Positions 1-13,500 of a stretch of DNA of 64,000 nucleotides are shown piece after piece. Source of the stretch: Heterohyrax brucei (taxonomy: Eukaryota > Chordata > Mammalia > Hyracoidea > Procaviidae); NCBI GenBank assembly GCA_028571685.1, contig CM053144.1, positions 100,408,171 to 100,472,170 of the forward strand. The letters are read 5' to 3'. Position 1 is the stretch's first letter, and each line of letters begins with the position of its first letter. A model generated the notes under the pieces. That model ran no database searches. It was not told the DNA's origin and was given only the letters and a program-made list of their open reading frames with translations. The translations under genes and the position numbers were made by a program.

Positions 1-489
1 AGCATTGATTCATTGACTCATTCATGTGTATTTATTTAGTGCCTTCTTTGTAACTGCCCTTGCTGAGTGCAAGAAATGAATACCCCTAGAGCATGAAGTG
101 GGGTCTCCTGGGACATTGTTACATGCCCAGGTTACTGAGTATGAAGAGACAACAAACACTTCATCAGGAAGGATCTTAATTTGTCAAGCATGCTCTACAC
201 AATCTGTCAAGCATACTATCTATGCCCTCTCTTTAAGGAAAATTGAATTACATTCAACTAGTCATTTCATATTTTTTTGTTTCAATTCAAGAAATGGTAA
301 GAATTGGTCAGATGTAATGGTTTAATGTAATGGTTTAATGTAATTTCACATCTCAGCTGTGGTTTTAAGTCCTGAGTTTCCCACCTATTTTGGTATTGGG
401 ATAGAATGTAGTCTCCTGAGTCCCAATTTTATTCTCCATTGAAATGGGCCACAGGCATCTCATTAGGTTGCTTTAGGAATAAAATGAAG
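1..489. other. Unrecognised AT-rich sequence
   Basis: No convincing coding or repeat structure. A 75-codon open frame (98-325) has no recognisable motif. A TAATGGTTTAATG-type short direct repeat occurs around 316-342. The segment ends where the 5' end of a plus-strand L1 begins. Confidence 0.3.
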
Positions 490-2516
490 TAGGGCCAAGA
501 TGGAAGAGTATCGTGGCACTTCCTGTGATCCCTCTAATAATAAAGACCCAGAACAACAAATGAATTGATTACATAAGACATTCTAGCAACTCTGACTATC
601 AAAGGGAAAATTGAGACATTAGACTGAGCAAATAGGAAGGGAGCATACATTGAGAAGTACCTAGGACTGGCCAGACAAAGCCTACTAGGAGTTGGCTACA
701 GTTAACTCAGTGAATGGAGTAGTGGCTTTTGGAGGATTCTCCCTCAGTGGGAGAGAAAGAGCACCAGAGAGTACACTCAAGGCTCTAGAACCAGTGGAAA
801 CTGGCACTTGACCATCAGTAGCTAAATGCCTTATGTTTAACCTAATGCGTGGGGAACTAAATCTTTGCTTTGAGTTAAACATCTGTTCCTTTTTCCAGTG
901 CTTTCTCCTCCCCTCTCTGCACTGCCCTGGTTCTGTAGTCTGGTACCGTTAACTGACTCAGAAGTAGGACTTCTTAAGCCCACCCTGAGACATTCTAGTG
1001 GACTCGGAGAAGGAACAATTTAACAACCTGGGGAAGTCAGGGGTAGGGTGGTGGGGTGGGAATCTGCCAACTTACCTGAGCTAAAAATTCAGAGTGGAAA
1101 AATTTTCTTCACCTAGAATCAGACATAAAGGGACGAGGCATCTTGAAGTACTCAAGGATGGCTGTTAAGCTCCATGTCCTTCTCAGCACGTGCAGCAAGA
1201 TACCTGTGCCTACACCAATCACTGATGCCCATTTAGGACAGTAGGGGAGAGCCTGAACTACACACATGATGACTGACTACCTGGACACTTAAGCTGAATT
1301 AATACAAGAAAATTAAATGGATGCCTGGGCTCACTTACCTAGTAACAGTTCTACCTACCTGGTGACAGGACATTGCAGCTTCAAAGGCACGAATAACCAA
1401 ACAAGTACACGCAACCAATCTGTTTGTACATTGGAAAACAAAACAAGAAGCTAGAACACAGTAAGTAAACATAAAATAAATAAGTTAAACTTACTAAGGT
1501 ATCAGAGACAACAGTCAATACCAAATTACTCAGAGAAGCAGACCACAACAAATGCAAAAGGCTGCTAAAACAAAGAATCAAGAAATATTCCAGATGAAGA
1601 GAACTTTCTGGAATTATCAAAGACAGAATGTAAAAAAACCTAATATTTAAAATGCTTCAAGAGATCAGGAAGGAGATGAGGATAAATGCAGTAAACCACA
1701 ATGACAAATTGAATAGGCTGCAAGAAAGCATACAGAGGCAGGAAGTAGAAATTCAGAAAGTTAATAAAATTACAGAATTAGCCCAATAAAAAGTCAAAGG
1801 AGCAGAATAGAGGCAATGGAAAGATGAATCAGTGAGACTGAAGACACAGAACATCACACTAATATGTTTGAGGAAAAATCAGATGAAAGAATTTTCAAAA
1901 AATCAAGCAACAGTAAGAATTATGTGGGACTCTATCAAGAGGAATAATTTATGAATGATTGGGGTACTAGAAAGCGGGGCAGAGAACAGAAAATACAGAG
2001 AGAATTATTGAAGATTTGTTGACAGAAAACTTCCCTGATATCGTGAAAGATGAGAAGATATCTATCCAAGATGTTTCTTGAACTTCACAAGAGTAGATCC
2101 TAAAAGAAAAACTAAGGCATGTTATAACCAAATTTGCCAAAACTAAAGATACAGTGGCGATTTTAAACATGGCTAGGGATAAATGAAAAATAACCTACAA
2201 AGAAGAATAAATAAGACTAAGCTTGAACTACTCAACAGAAATCATGAGGGTAAGAAGGCAAAGGGATGACACATACAAAGTTTTAAAAGAAAATAATTGC
2301 CAGCCAAGAATTATATATCTAGCAAAACTGTCTCTCTAATACGGTGGCAAAATTAGTACATTTCCAGGTAAACATACTTGCAAACACCAAACCAGAATTA
2401 GAAATATTAAGGGATTCCTTTGGTTAGAAAGTCAATAACATCAGGCAAACAACCCAAGGCTAGAACACAGAGCAAATCGACTGGATAGCAACAGGAGAGT
2501 CACAAAAATAGACAGG

Positions 2517-2613
2517 GAAAAAACCCACTGTTGTTGAGTTGGATCTAATTCATAGCAACCGTATAGGTCAGAATAGAACTGCCTCATAGAATTTCCAAGG
2601 AGCACCTGGCGGA
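2517..2613 (-). mobile_element. AfroSINE fragment (minus)
   Basis: Reverse complement of the SINE middle and tail: AAACCCACTG, then TTCATAGCAACCGTATAGG and TTTCCAAGGAGCACCTGG. The tRNA-like head is missing. It sits inside the L1 between the ORF1 and ORF2 regions. Confidence 0.75.
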
Positions 2614-3777
2614 AAATAGGGAAACAGTATGTTATTATGAAAATATTATAACAAAAAAGAGGTATTTAAAAAAAATGTAGTCAGATCTTTCATATAGAGT
2701 CAGCACAGATAATTAAATGGAAAAAAGGAAATGTCTACAACACACAAGAAAAAGACATCAAAATGACACACTATCAATAATCACACTTAAATGTAAATGG
2801 ATTAAATGTACCAATAAAGAGTGGGGGAGTGGCAGATAGGTTAAGAAAACATAGTCCATCTATATGCTACCTGGAAGAAACACACCTTAGACTCAAAAAT
2901 ATGAGCAAACTAAAACTCAAAGGATGAGAAAAAAAATATCAAGCTAACAACATTCGAAAATTGAAGGAGTGGCAATATTAATCTCTGATAAAATGGACTT
3001 TAAAGTAAAACCCACCACATTGGCTAAGGAAGGACACTATAATGATTTAAGAGTCAACACTCCAGGATCACTTAACCATATGAAATTATGAATGCACCCA
3101 ATGACAGGGATCCAAAATATATAAAGCAAATTCCAACTGTGTGGAAAACAGTATAAACAACCCTACAATAATACAAGGAGATTTCAACACACTGCTTACA
3201 GTAAAGGAAGGAAAGTCAAGAAGAAAGCTCAATAAAGATATGAAAGATCTAAATGCTACAATCAACCAACTTGACCTCATAGACATATGAGACTACTCCA
3301 CCCAACAGCAGCCAAGTGCATTTTCTTTTCCAACACACATAAAAACACTTTCTGAACTGACCACATATTAGGACATAAAACAATCTTAAAAATATTCAAA
3401 GCACTGAAATATTATAAAGCATATTTTCAGGACATAAAGCCAAAAAAGTAGAAATATGTAACAGAACAAGAAAGAAAAAAGATCAAACATATGGAAACTA
3501 AACAGCTTGCTCAAAATCTACTGAGTTATAGAAGAAATCACGATGGGATTAAGATTCCACAGAGTCAAATGAGAGTGAAAACACATTCTACCAGAACCTT
3601 TGGGGCACAGCAAAAGCAGTGCTCAGAGGTCAATTTATCTCAATAAATGTAAACATCCAAAAAAAAAACCAAAGGGTCAAAGCAAAGAATTAGCCCTGTA
3701 ACTTGAACAGGTAGAAAGAAAACAGTGAAAGAAGCCCTCAGGCACCAGAGGAGAACAAATCAGAGCAGAGCTAAGTG

Positions 3778-3888
3778 AATTGTTGTTGCTATTGTTGTTA
3801 GTGCCATCGAGTTGGTTCCAATTCATAGTAACTCTACGTACAACAGAACAAAACACTTCCCTGTCTTGAACCATGTCCAAAATTATTT
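3778..3888 (-). mobile_element. RTE/AfroSINE 3'-tail fragment (minus)
   Basis: TTGTTGTTAGTGCCATCGAG followed by TTCCAATTCATAGTAACTC and ACAACAGAACAAAACACT is the reverse complement of the RTE 3' end seen at 38440-38525 and 54440-54540. It is inserted in the L1 endonuclease/RT region and extends slightly past the shared tail, which favours a 5'-truncated RTE copy over a SINE. Confidence 0.7.
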
Positions 3889-5633
3889 TAAAGTGAATTA
3901 GAGAATAGAAAGACAATTGAGAGACAGCAAGACCAAAAGCTGGTTCTTTGAAGTAATCCACAGAGTTGAAAAACCATTGGTCAAACTGGCAAAAGTAAAA
4001 CAGGAGAGGAAACAAATAACTCAACTTAAAAATGAAATAGGCGTCATTATGACAACAGACACAATGAACATTAAAAAAATCATAACAGAATGAAAAATTG
4101 TACTCTAATGAATTTGAAAACCAGAGGAAATGGACAAATTGCTAGAGAGACACTACTCAGCTAACTAACACAAACTGAGGCAGAGCAATTAAATAAAACC
4201 CATCACAAAAGGAGAGGTTGAAGAGGTAATTAAAAAACTTTCAACCAAAAAAAGTTCTAGTTCTAACAGCTATACTGGAGAATTCTGCCGAGCTTTTAGA
4301 AAAGAGTTAGCACTTCTATTACTAAAAGTATTTCACAGTTTATAAAAGGATGGAATACTGCCATGTTCATTCTATGAAGCCAGTGTAACCCTGCTACCCA
4401 AACCAGGTAGAGACATCACAAAAAAGGAAAATTATAGACCAGTATCTCTCATGAACTTAGATGCAAAAATGTTCAACAAAATTCTAGCCAAAATAATTCA
4501 CCATGACCAAGTAGAATTTACACTAGGGATGCAGGGATAGTTCAGCATTAGAAAAACAATCCATGTAATCAACCACATAAATAAAATCAAAGACAAGAAC
4601 TACTAGATTTTAACAACTGATGCAGAAAAGGCATTTGAAAAAGTCTAACACCCACTCATGTTAAAAACTTTCAGAAAAATAGAGATAGAACAGAAATTCC
4701 TCAACATAAGGAAGGGCATGTATACAAAGCCAACAGCCAACATCATCCTAAATGAAAAGAGTTTAGAAGTGTTTCCCTTGATAACAGGAACCAAAGATGC
4801 CTTTTGTCACCACTTTTATTCAGCATTTTGCTGGGCATTGTAGCCAGAGCAATCAGACAAGATAAAGAAATAAAAGACATCCAAACTGTAAGGAAGAAAT
4901 AAAAGTATCTCTATTTGTGCAGTATGATCTTATATACAGAAAACCTTAAAGAATCTCACAAAAAATCTTCTAGAAGTATTCAGCAAAGAATTAGGATACA
5001 AGATAAACATACAAAAATCAGTTGGATTCCTTTACACAATCAGAGACCATCAATGAGAAAAATCACCAAGTTAATACCATTTACAATAGCCCCAACAAGA
5101 CAAAATACTTAGGAATAAATTTACCCAGAGATGTAAAAGACCTATACAAAGAAAATTACAAGCCATTACTGTGAGGACCCAAAACAGTCCTACAGAGGAG
5201 AAACCTATTTTGCTCATGGATAGGGAATCTTAACATCATGAAAATGTCTATTCCGCCCCAAATGATCTATACATACAATGCAATTCCAGTATAAAGTCCA
5301 ATGTCATCTTTTTTAATGAAATGGTGAAACAAATCACAAACTTCCTGTGAAAAGTGAAGAAGTCCCAGATAAGTAAAGCATTATTGAAGAAGAACAAAGT
5401 GGGAGGCCTTCTACTGTGTGACCTTAAATCCTGTTACACTGCCACAGTAGTGGAAGCAGCCTAGTACTGCTACAAAAACAGATAATATAGACTAATGGAA
5501 TCAAATAGAGAATCTAGATATAAAATCATTCACCTATGAGAAGATGTTATTTGACAGAAGCCTAAAGTCCACAAATTAGGGAAAAGACAGCTTCTTTAAC
5601 AAATGGTGTTGGCATAACTGGATATCCATCTGC

Positions 5634-5661
5634 AAAAAAAAAAAAAAAAGAAAGAAAGAAA
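5634..5661 (+). repeat. A-rich simple repeat, A16 then GAAA units
   Basis: An uninterrupted A run of 16 bases followed by AAAG-type units, inside the L1 ORF2 relic. It is likely a slippage expansion of an A-rich L1 segment. Confidence 0.85.
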
Positions 5662-5910
5662 CATGACCTATATCTCACAACATACATAAAAACTGAAAAT
5701 GGATCAAAGACCTAAATATCAAATCTGAAACAGTAAAGACCATGGAAGAAAAAATAGGGACAATACTGGGAGACTTAATACACAGCATAAACAGACTACA
5801 AAACATTACTAACTGTACAAGTACCAGAAGAGAAAATAGATAACTGGGAAGTCCTAAAAATCAAACACTTATCCAAGGACTTCACCAAAAGTATAAGAAG
5901 AACATCCTAC

Positions 5911-6066
5911 AAAACCCACTTTCATTGAGTCAATTCTGGCTCAAAGAAACTTTATAGGATGGGGTAGAACTGCCCTATAGAATTTTCTAGAAGCACATGG
6001 CAGATTGAAACTGCCAACCTTTTGGTTAGCAGACCTGGCACTTACTTACTATGCCACCAGAGTTTC
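5911..6066 (-). mobile_element. AfroSINE (minus), nearly complete
   Basis: On the plus strand it begins AAAACCCACT and ends CTATGCCACCAGAGTTTC, the reverse complement of the tRNA-like head. TTGGTTAGCAGACCTGGCAC is the reverse of the head around box A and box B. It is inserted near the 3' part of L1 ORF2. Confidence 0.85.
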
Positions 6067-7065
6067 TAAGACAATCTGCAGACTGGAAAAAGTTTTGAGC
6101 TACAATAAATCTGATCAGTTTCTAATCTCCATAACCTACAATATAGTGTAAAACCTCAATAAGAAAAAAACAAATAACACGATTAAAAAATGGACAAAAG
6201 ATATGAACTGGCACTTCACCAAAGAGAATATCCAGGAAACTAACAGATATGGGAGGAAGTGTTTATGATCATTAGCCATTAGAGAAATCCAAATCAGAAC
6301 TACAATGTGATACCATCTCACTCCAGTACTTTTGGCATTAGTACAAAAAGCACAAATTATAAAGGTTGGAGAGGCTTTGGAGAGATGAACACTTCTACAC
6401 TTCTGGTGGCAATGTAAAATAGTATTATCACTTTGGAAATAAATTTGACACTTTCCTAAAAAGCTAGAAATAAACATACCATGTCATCCAGCAATCTCAT
6501 TTCTTGGAATATATCCTAGAGAAAAAAGAATTGGCTCACAAATAGATATGTGCACACCAATGTCTATTGCAGCACTGTCCACCAAAGCAAAAAGATGGAC
6601 TCAAGCGAGGTGACCATCAATGGATGAACGGACAAACAAACTACGATATATTCACTCAGTGGAACACTACACAATGATAAAGAACAGTGTTGATCTTGGG
6701 ATACATCTCATAACATGGACGAATCTGGAAGATATGCTGAGTGAAATTAGTTGCAAAAGGACAAGTATTCTATGAAACCACTACTGCAAGGACTCAAGAA
6801 AAGATTTAAACAGGAGAAAACAGTCTTTGATGGTTACAAGGATGGGGAGGAAGGGAAATGGTTACTCATTGATTAGTCAGTAGATAGGAATTGGATTAGA
6901 TGAAGGGAGGGACGCTGTACAGTAGAAGGGAGGTCAGCACAACTGAACTAAACCAAAATATAAGGTGTTTCCTAAGTATAACCCAACACTTCAAAGGAAT
7001 GAGTTGTGGGGACAGGGGTCTGAGGACCATGATTTTCAGGGACATCTAAGTCAACAGGCATAAAA

Positions 7066-7228
7066 CCAAACCAATCCCACTCCTACTGAGTCAATTTTGA
7101 TTCATAGCAATGCTATAGGTCAGAGTAGAACTGTCCCATAGAGTTTCCAAGGACTGCTTGATGTATTCAAACTGGTGCTCTTTTGGTCAGCAGATGTAGC
7201 ACTTAACCACTACACCACCAGGTTTTCC
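7066..7228 (-). mobile_element. AfroSINE (minus)
   Basis: CCAAACCAATCCCACTCC at the left and TACACCACCAGGTTTTCC at the right give a complete minus-oriented tRNA-headed SINE. It abuts the 3' end of the plus-strand L1. Confidence 0.85.
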
Positions 7229-7735
7229 AACTAGAGGCTAATAAGTTAGTTTTCAACAAAATCAAAAACAATTCTTGAAATTGAAGGATTCAAAATAGTA
7301 TAATCTTTGGTTTTTTGACTCTTTAAACTTTTGCTCCTCATTCTAGCTTGGTTTTCTGAATGTTGCACACTGTCTATTATACATAGTAACTTTCTTGAAC
7401 TGTTACTTGAAGCTACTCGTGTCGCTCATCCAGAGTCTGCAACTGATACAGATCATGTTTTAGTAGTTAGAGACTAGGGGCCACCACGTATCGTACAAGT
7501 GATTAATATACCACCAACATGTTCAAAGAAATTTTTGGGATGCTGGAGGTAGAAATATTTGGTTGAATTAACTGTCAAATTTATCTTTTATTTTTCAGGA
7601 TGTCTTCTGCTGAAAAGTAATACCAAGTTTTCATGAAAAACAAATGTTTTTTTAGCAGCCCAATATTTATTTTCTTTTATCCATGTAATTATATACATTT
7701 CTGCTGTATTAAAATTAAATTCAAAACTCACATTA
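7229..7735. other. Unrecognised spacer, possibly residual L1 3' UTR
   Basis: AT-rich, no ORF. The first part may be the distal 3' UTR of the L1 ending at 7065, but I cannot align it confidently. Confidence 0.25.
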
Positions 7736-7885
7736 CATCATGTGGATTCTGAATCATAGCAACTGTATGAGACAGAGCAGAACTCCTCCATAGGATTTCC
7801 AAGGCTGTAAATATTTACGGAAGCCAACTACCCCATTTGTCTCCTTCAGAGCATCTGATGGGTTTCGAACCACTGTTTTTAATTT
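7736..7885 (-). mobile_element. AfroSINE, long subtype (minus), degraded
   Basis: TGAATCATAGCAACTGTATG then GGATTTCCAAGGCTGTAAAT and a degraded head near GGGTTTCGAACCACTG, which is the reverse of box B. The GGCTGTAAATATTTACGGAAGC segment marks the longer subtype, also seen at 40840-41033. Confidence 0.75.
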
Positions 7886-9454
7886 TGATTAGTAGCCAAA
7901 TGCTTGTGACTATTAGCAATTATGGAAAGCTTTAGGCCTTTGGGTTGTTTTTAAATAAAATATGCTCATGATTTTGGTCTCTTGGCATCTTTAGAATGAA
8001 AATTATAGTTTCAAGGCCTGTAGGAATGTACCAGAGTTTCATCATTATTTCCTTTTGCAAAGTCTTCCAGTTTGGTCCTAGGGCATCCACCACGATTTCC
8101 AGTTCCCACAGTAGTCGAACATCAGTCTCTTTTCCTAAAACCTAGGTTATTTAGCCTTAAATAAGACCATCTGTGAGAAATCAAATGCCTGGTTCACATG
8201 GGGCTACATCAAGTCCAGTCCAACTCCTTATTAGTCTTTTCTCAGTCAAAAGAAAAATTTCTTAGTGAACAAACTCAGCCAGGGCTTCCTTGGTACACAT
8301 ATCGAGCCCCTGGCATGCAGTGGGTGCTTGTGAAATGACTGCTTTACTATGGAAACAGAGCCAAAGGGGAATTATAATCCAAGTTCTTAGAATAAATTCA
8401 GAACCAGCATTCCTTTTGATGGAAATGTTTATCTGAAAAATTTGTTTAATTAGTTACATTTTCTAGACATTAATGTGACTTTTTAAACAAATTCATCACC
8501 AGGAGACTTCCAAGTAAATCAAACCATTCTCATAAATAATCCTTGAAATTCATCTGGATTTAATAAATAAAAGAAAAATTCTCTTTAAGTTTTGCCAGAT
8601 TTCAAGAATTGGCAAAAAGTTGCACAACTTTTGATCAGTATAAAACAACCTAGATGTATCCACGTGCAACAAAATAAAAACATGATATCACAGTGAAATG
8701 ACTATATTTAGAAGTTATTGTAATTTGTGTAGTCTATTCCTAGCTTTTGTTTGAATATTACAAACTCTATTCTGTGAAGTATGGTTCATGTATTTTGATT
8801 TTTTTTCTCTTTCATGCGCAATAGGCATAAAAATATGTTTTTTGGTATGTCTTATTGCCTTGTAGTCTGTAAAACTCTTTTCTGATGTAAAATCTGTATA
8901 ATGTGATAACTTATGAGGATTTCATGAAATGTTTTTAGTTCTCAGAAAGCCAACATAGATTTGTGAAATAAATGTATGTTGAAAATACTATCTATCCTTA
9001 ATGCAGACTGGATGGCTAAAAAAAAATGAAGAAGGAACACACACACACAACATACCCTTAATGCCTTATCTTTCCGGAAGATATTGAAGTTCGAGAAAAT
9101 ATCTATAATATAAATTTAAAAGTATCTTAGATGCCAACCTCGTCCAGCTATTGTTTACTGTATAAATCTTATGCCAATTATCTCTCCCTAGTTATTTTTT
9201 AACTTTGTATGTATATTCCTAGATACAAACACAATTAAGACAACTAAAATTTTCATTAAGTTTCTTCCTGTAAGAAAAAACTGCCTCTTTGAGGTTTCTT
9301 AGAATTTGTCCCTGTTGTGTTCGTTAAACTGCGTGAAATGAGACTCTTTCTTATAGGATAGTTTTTAAGTGTCTTAATAAAACTGGTAGGTTTTTCATTG
9401 TCTTCAGAACTAACCATTACCTTTTTTTGGTAGTGTCCATTTTATATTATTATG
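7886..9454. other. No recognisable gene or repeat
   Basis: About 1.6 kb of AT-rich sequence without a long frame. It includes a short CA run near 9039. It may be ordinary unique sequence or repeats too old to read by eye. Confidence 0.4.
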
Positions 9455-9498
9455 TATTTTTCATTGTGTTTTAAGTGAAAGTTTACAATTGAAATTAG
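9455..9498 (-). mobile_element. 3' end of the older L1 that was split by the 9499-16598 L1
   Basis: TTTTAAGTGAAAGTTTACAA followed by TTGAAATTAG is the reversed 3' end of the L1 whose remainder resumes at 16599 with CAAATTAGTTTCTTATAC. The same start is seen at 26836 and 52935. AAATTAG at 9492-9498 and 16599-16605 is the likely target-site duplication. Confidence 0.75.
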
Positions 9499-10529
9499 GT
9501 TTTTTTTATTGTGATTGAAAGACAATTTACAATACAATTCAAATTTGCATACCTGCCTATCTGCAGCTCCCTCTGCTCTCCTTGTCCGGTGACAGCACAC
9601 TCCTCCTTTCCGTTCTATACATATTGTATCCTCTTAACAGTCTCCTGTCCCCTTCTCTTTCCCTCTCCCCTCCCCTCTAGTAGCAGGTCAGTAGGATGAC
9701 TTCCTGTAGATGCATAGAACCATAAAGTGCACACACAATAAGTCATTGTTTCCCTTAGTACATTCCATTCCTATCCAAAGAGTTGACCTCAGTAATGATC
9801 TATGATCAAGGGCAGCATCAAATCTAGGGGACATGCTTCTGGGGGAATTTAGCCATCAATTGTGGTCTTTTAGTTGAGTTCTTAGAATACACCCCTTTTT
9901 GTCTCATGTTGCCACTGGAACTCAACGTTGTGACCCCCCACTGGTGGTGGCCAGGCACCATCTGGTTCTTCTGGTCATATGTTGATGCAATCACCCACAC
10001 ATGTGGGTCTTTCTGTCTTCTGTGTTCCTTCTCCCTCATGTCGTTTTTGTCCTTGGTGATCATGAGTTCCAGCTGAGTTGGGAGAATTTGGTGTTCCTCA
10101 GATGGCAATTTACTAGCTTTTAAGACCCCAAAGGCCACTATTTGGAGTGTCAAAGACTCTCTTAGCAATAGGCTGGTTATGCCAATTGGCTTCAGGGTCC
10201 CCTGAGAGCATGGTCCCCAGGCCCTGGCCCCTGCTACTCTATCCTTGCAATATTGGGTTAAGATTGGAAGAGTTTTCAAGTTAAGGTGAAACCCAGTTAA
10301 GTTGATCTTTCTAATGTGTGCTGTCACTGCTTTCACCCAACCGAAATTCTATCAACTATCTAAAATAACCAGCCCTCTCCCTCGCTCCCTCCTTTCCCTT
10401 GAAGCTGTCAGTCTTTTCTTGTGTACATGAGTCTGTTTTTAAGTCCTTGTAGTAGGGGTCTCATACAATGTTTGTCCTTGTACTGCTGATTTCACTCAAC
10501 ATGTCTTCCAATTGAAACCAGATTATGGG

Positions 10530-13500
10530 ATACTTCCTGAAATCATCATTGCTCTTTTTCATTGCATAGTGTTCCAGTGAATGTACATACCATAGTTTAT
10601 TCATTCAGCTGTTGTTGGGCATTGGGATTGATTCCATCATTTTGCTATTGTGGACTGTGCTGCAGTAAACATTCCTGTGGATGTCTCTGTTAATGCTACT
10701 GCCCTTGTTTCTGTAGGATGTATTCCAAGCAGTGGGATTACTGGGTCAAATGACATATCTATTTCCAGCTTTTTAAGGAAGCATCAGGTTGCTTTCTAAA
10801 CAGGTTGTACCATTTTGTAATCCTACCAGCAGTGTAGGAGAGTTCCAATTTCTCCACAGCCTTGGCAGCATTTGTTTTTTTCGTGGTTTTTTTGGATTAT
10901 GGCCAATCTTGTTGGAGTGAGATGATGTCTCTTCATAGTTTTGATTTGAATTTCTTTAATAGCTAATGATCATGAGCATTTCCACATGTGTCTTTTGGCT
11001 TCTTGGATATCCTCTTTGGAGAAGTGTCTGTCCATCTGCTATGCCCAACACTTAATTGGATTATTTATCCTTTCCTTGTTGATATTTTGTGAAACCTTAT
11101 ATAGATTATGGAGATCAGACGTGAGTCTGATATATAGTTGCCAAATGTTTTTTCCCATTCTGTAGGTGGTCTTTTAATTCTCTCAATAAAGTCTTTAGAT
11201 GAGCAGAAGTGTTTGATTCTTAGTAGTTCCCGTTTATTTATTTTCTGTTTTGTTGATAGTGCTTTGTTTGTAAGATTCTGAAGTCTGTCTATGTTGTATA
11301 TTAAAACTTCCATTGTTGATCCTATTTTTTTCTTGGATGAGCTTTATTGTTTTAGATTTGATATTTAGGTCTTTATCCAATTTGAGTTGGTTTTTGTGTA
11401 AGATGTGAGATATAGTTCTTGTTTCAGTTTATAGCAGGCAGATATCCAATTTTGCCGGCACCATTTGTTAAAGAGACTGTTTTTACCCCAGTTTAAAATC
11501 TTAGGGACTTTGTTGAATATCAGCTGTTCATAGGAGGAGGGTGTCATCTCTGGGATCTCAACTCTGTTCCATTGAGCTATATGTCTCTTTTTGTACAAGA
11601 ATCAGGCTGTTTTGACTACTGTGGCAGTGTAATAGGTTCTAAAGGTGGGTAGGGAGAGGTGTCCCAGTGTGTTCTTCTTCAGTAGTGCTTTGCTTACTCA
11701 AGGTTTCTTTCTTTTCCAAACAAAGTTGGTGATTAATGTCTCCATCTCATTAAAAAGTGTCACTGGAATTTGTATGGGATTACGTTACACATGTAGATTG
11801 CTTTGGGTGAAACAGACAGTTTCACCATGTTAAGTCTTCCAATCCATGAGCAAGGTAGATTTCTCCATTTTTGTAAATCTCTCTTAATTTCTTGTAGTAA
11901 GGTTTGTAGTAATGTTTGTAAAGGTTTCTTATTTCTCTGGTTAGATTTATTCCAATGTATTTTATCTTGGGAGCTATAGTAAATGGTATTGATTTGGTGT
12001 TTTCTTTTTTAATAATCTTTTCATTGGTATAAAGGAATCCTACCGATTTACTTACGTTTGTCTTGTATCCTGATACTTTGCTGAACTCTTCCATTAGTTT
12101 TGGTAGTTTACTTACGGATTCTTTAGGATTCTCTGCATATACAATCATATCATCTGCAAATAGGGAGATGTTTACTTCTTCTTTGCTGATGCTGATGCCT
12201 TTTATTTTTTTTTGTCTTGTCTGGCCAGAAATTCTAGTACAATGTTGAATAGGAGAGGTGAGAGTTGGCAGCCTTGTCCAGTTCCTGTTCTCAAGGGGAA
12301 TTCTTTCAGTCTCTCTCTACTCAGGATGATGTAGGAAGTTGGCTTTGCATAGATGGCCCTTACTGTATTGAGGAATTTGAGTTCTATTTCTATTTTGCTG
12401 AGAGTTTTTAACATGAATGGGTGTTAGACTTTGTCAAATGTCTTTTCTGCATCAGTTGACAAACCAGGTGATTCTTGTCTTTTGTGTTATTTATGTGGTT
12501 GATCACACTGTTTTTCTGATGTTGACCCAGCCTTGAATCCCTGATATGAATCCAACTTGGTCGTGATTAGCTACTTTTTTTTGATATGGTGAATTCTATT
12601 GGAAAGGATTTTGTTGAAGATTTTTGCATCTAGGTTCGTGAGTGATGTTGGTTGTTGTTCTCTGGCTTTGGTATCAGGGTTATGCTGGCTTCATGAGATG
12701 AATGTGGGAATATTCCATCCCTTTCTATGCTGTGAAATAGTCTCAGTAGTATTGGAGTTCTTCTCCAAAGACTTGGTAGAGTTCTGCAGTGAAGTCATCT
12801 GGGCCAGGGCTTTTTTTTTTGTTGGTAGTTTTTTGATGACTTTTCCAATCTCTTCCTTTATGATGGGTTTATTAAGTTGTTCTATGGTATGAATGGTATG
12901 AATCTAAGAATTGGTCCATTTCCTCTAGGTTTGCAAATCTGTTAGAGTACAGTCTTTCATAGTATTCTGGTATGCTATTTTTTTATTTCTGTTGGATCTG
13001 TTGTGACATCTCCTCTCTCATTTCTTATTTGGGTTGTTTCCTGTTTTTCTTTAGTAATTTTAGCCAATGGTTTGTCAATTTTGTTGATCTTTTCAAAAAA
13101 CCAGCTTTTGGTTTTTTCAATTTTTTCAATTGTTCTTTTGTACTCTATCTCATTTAGTTCTTCTCTGATCTTTATTATCTGTTTTCTTCTGGTGCCTGAG
13201 GGGTTCCTCTGTTGTTCTCTTTCTACTTATTCAAGCTGTAGGGTTAATTCTTTGGTTTGGGTTCTTCCTTCCTGCTGAATGTGTGTATTTATAGAGATAA
13301 AACTGAGCTCTGAGCATTGCTTTGGCTGTATCCCATAGATTCTGGTAGGAAGTGTTTTCATTCTCATTTGAATCCGTAAATTTCTTTATTTTATCATGAT
13401 TTCTTCTATAACCCATGGTTTTTTGAGCAAGATATTATTCAGTTTCCATGAGTTCAAAGTTGTATCTATACTTTTTCCTGCTATTGATTTCAACATTAAT

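Larger units (their letters stand above)
2740..6690 (+). pseudogene. L1 ORF2 relic (endonuclease-reverse transcriptase)
   Basis: ORF2 of L1 encodes an AP-like endonuclease, a reverse transcriptase and a C-terminal Cys-rich region used in target-primed reverse transcription. Endonuclease-region sequence is visible at about 2760-3300, including a LEETHL-like stretch near 2870. The RT region lies near 4200-5000, with a TDAEKAFEK-like segment at about 4615-4640. The position of the catalytic FADD box (about 4915) reads TTTGTGCAGTATGAT, so the first Asp is not preserved. No intact frame exceeds about 115 codons. A pure A run followed by GAAA units (5634-5661) is an in-gene expansion. The family assignment is secure; boundaries are approximate. 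Confidence 0.8.
490..7065 (+). mobile_element. Near full-length, decayed L1 LINE (plus strand)
   Basis: The start resembles an L1 5' UTR, with GGGCCAAGATGG near 493; the same motif appears reverse-complemented at the 5' end of the minus-strand L1 ending at 19990. ORF1-like sequence lies around 1650-2350, ending in a typical L1 ORF1 stretch (CCAAGAATTATATATCTAGC near 2305). ORF2 follows from about 2740 to 6690. The 3' UTR runs to about 7065, where a SINE abuts it, so the true 3' tail may be lost. Stops and frameshifts are everywhere, so it is an old, dead copy. SINE/RTE tails at 2517-2613, 3778-3888 and 5911-6066 inserted later. It is the only large plus-strand L1 in the window. Confidence 0.85.

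Noticed and set aside
9824..10336. 170-codon frame as a host gene
   Set aside because: It lies wholly within an L1 3' UTR and is not kept in related copies. It is listed only as a low-interest observation.
13003..13278. Hydrophobic plus-strand frames in the L1 as membrane proteins
   Set aside because: They are antisense readings of the L1 ORF2 coding strand. Lys/Asn-rich sense codons give Phe/Leu-rich antisense frames.
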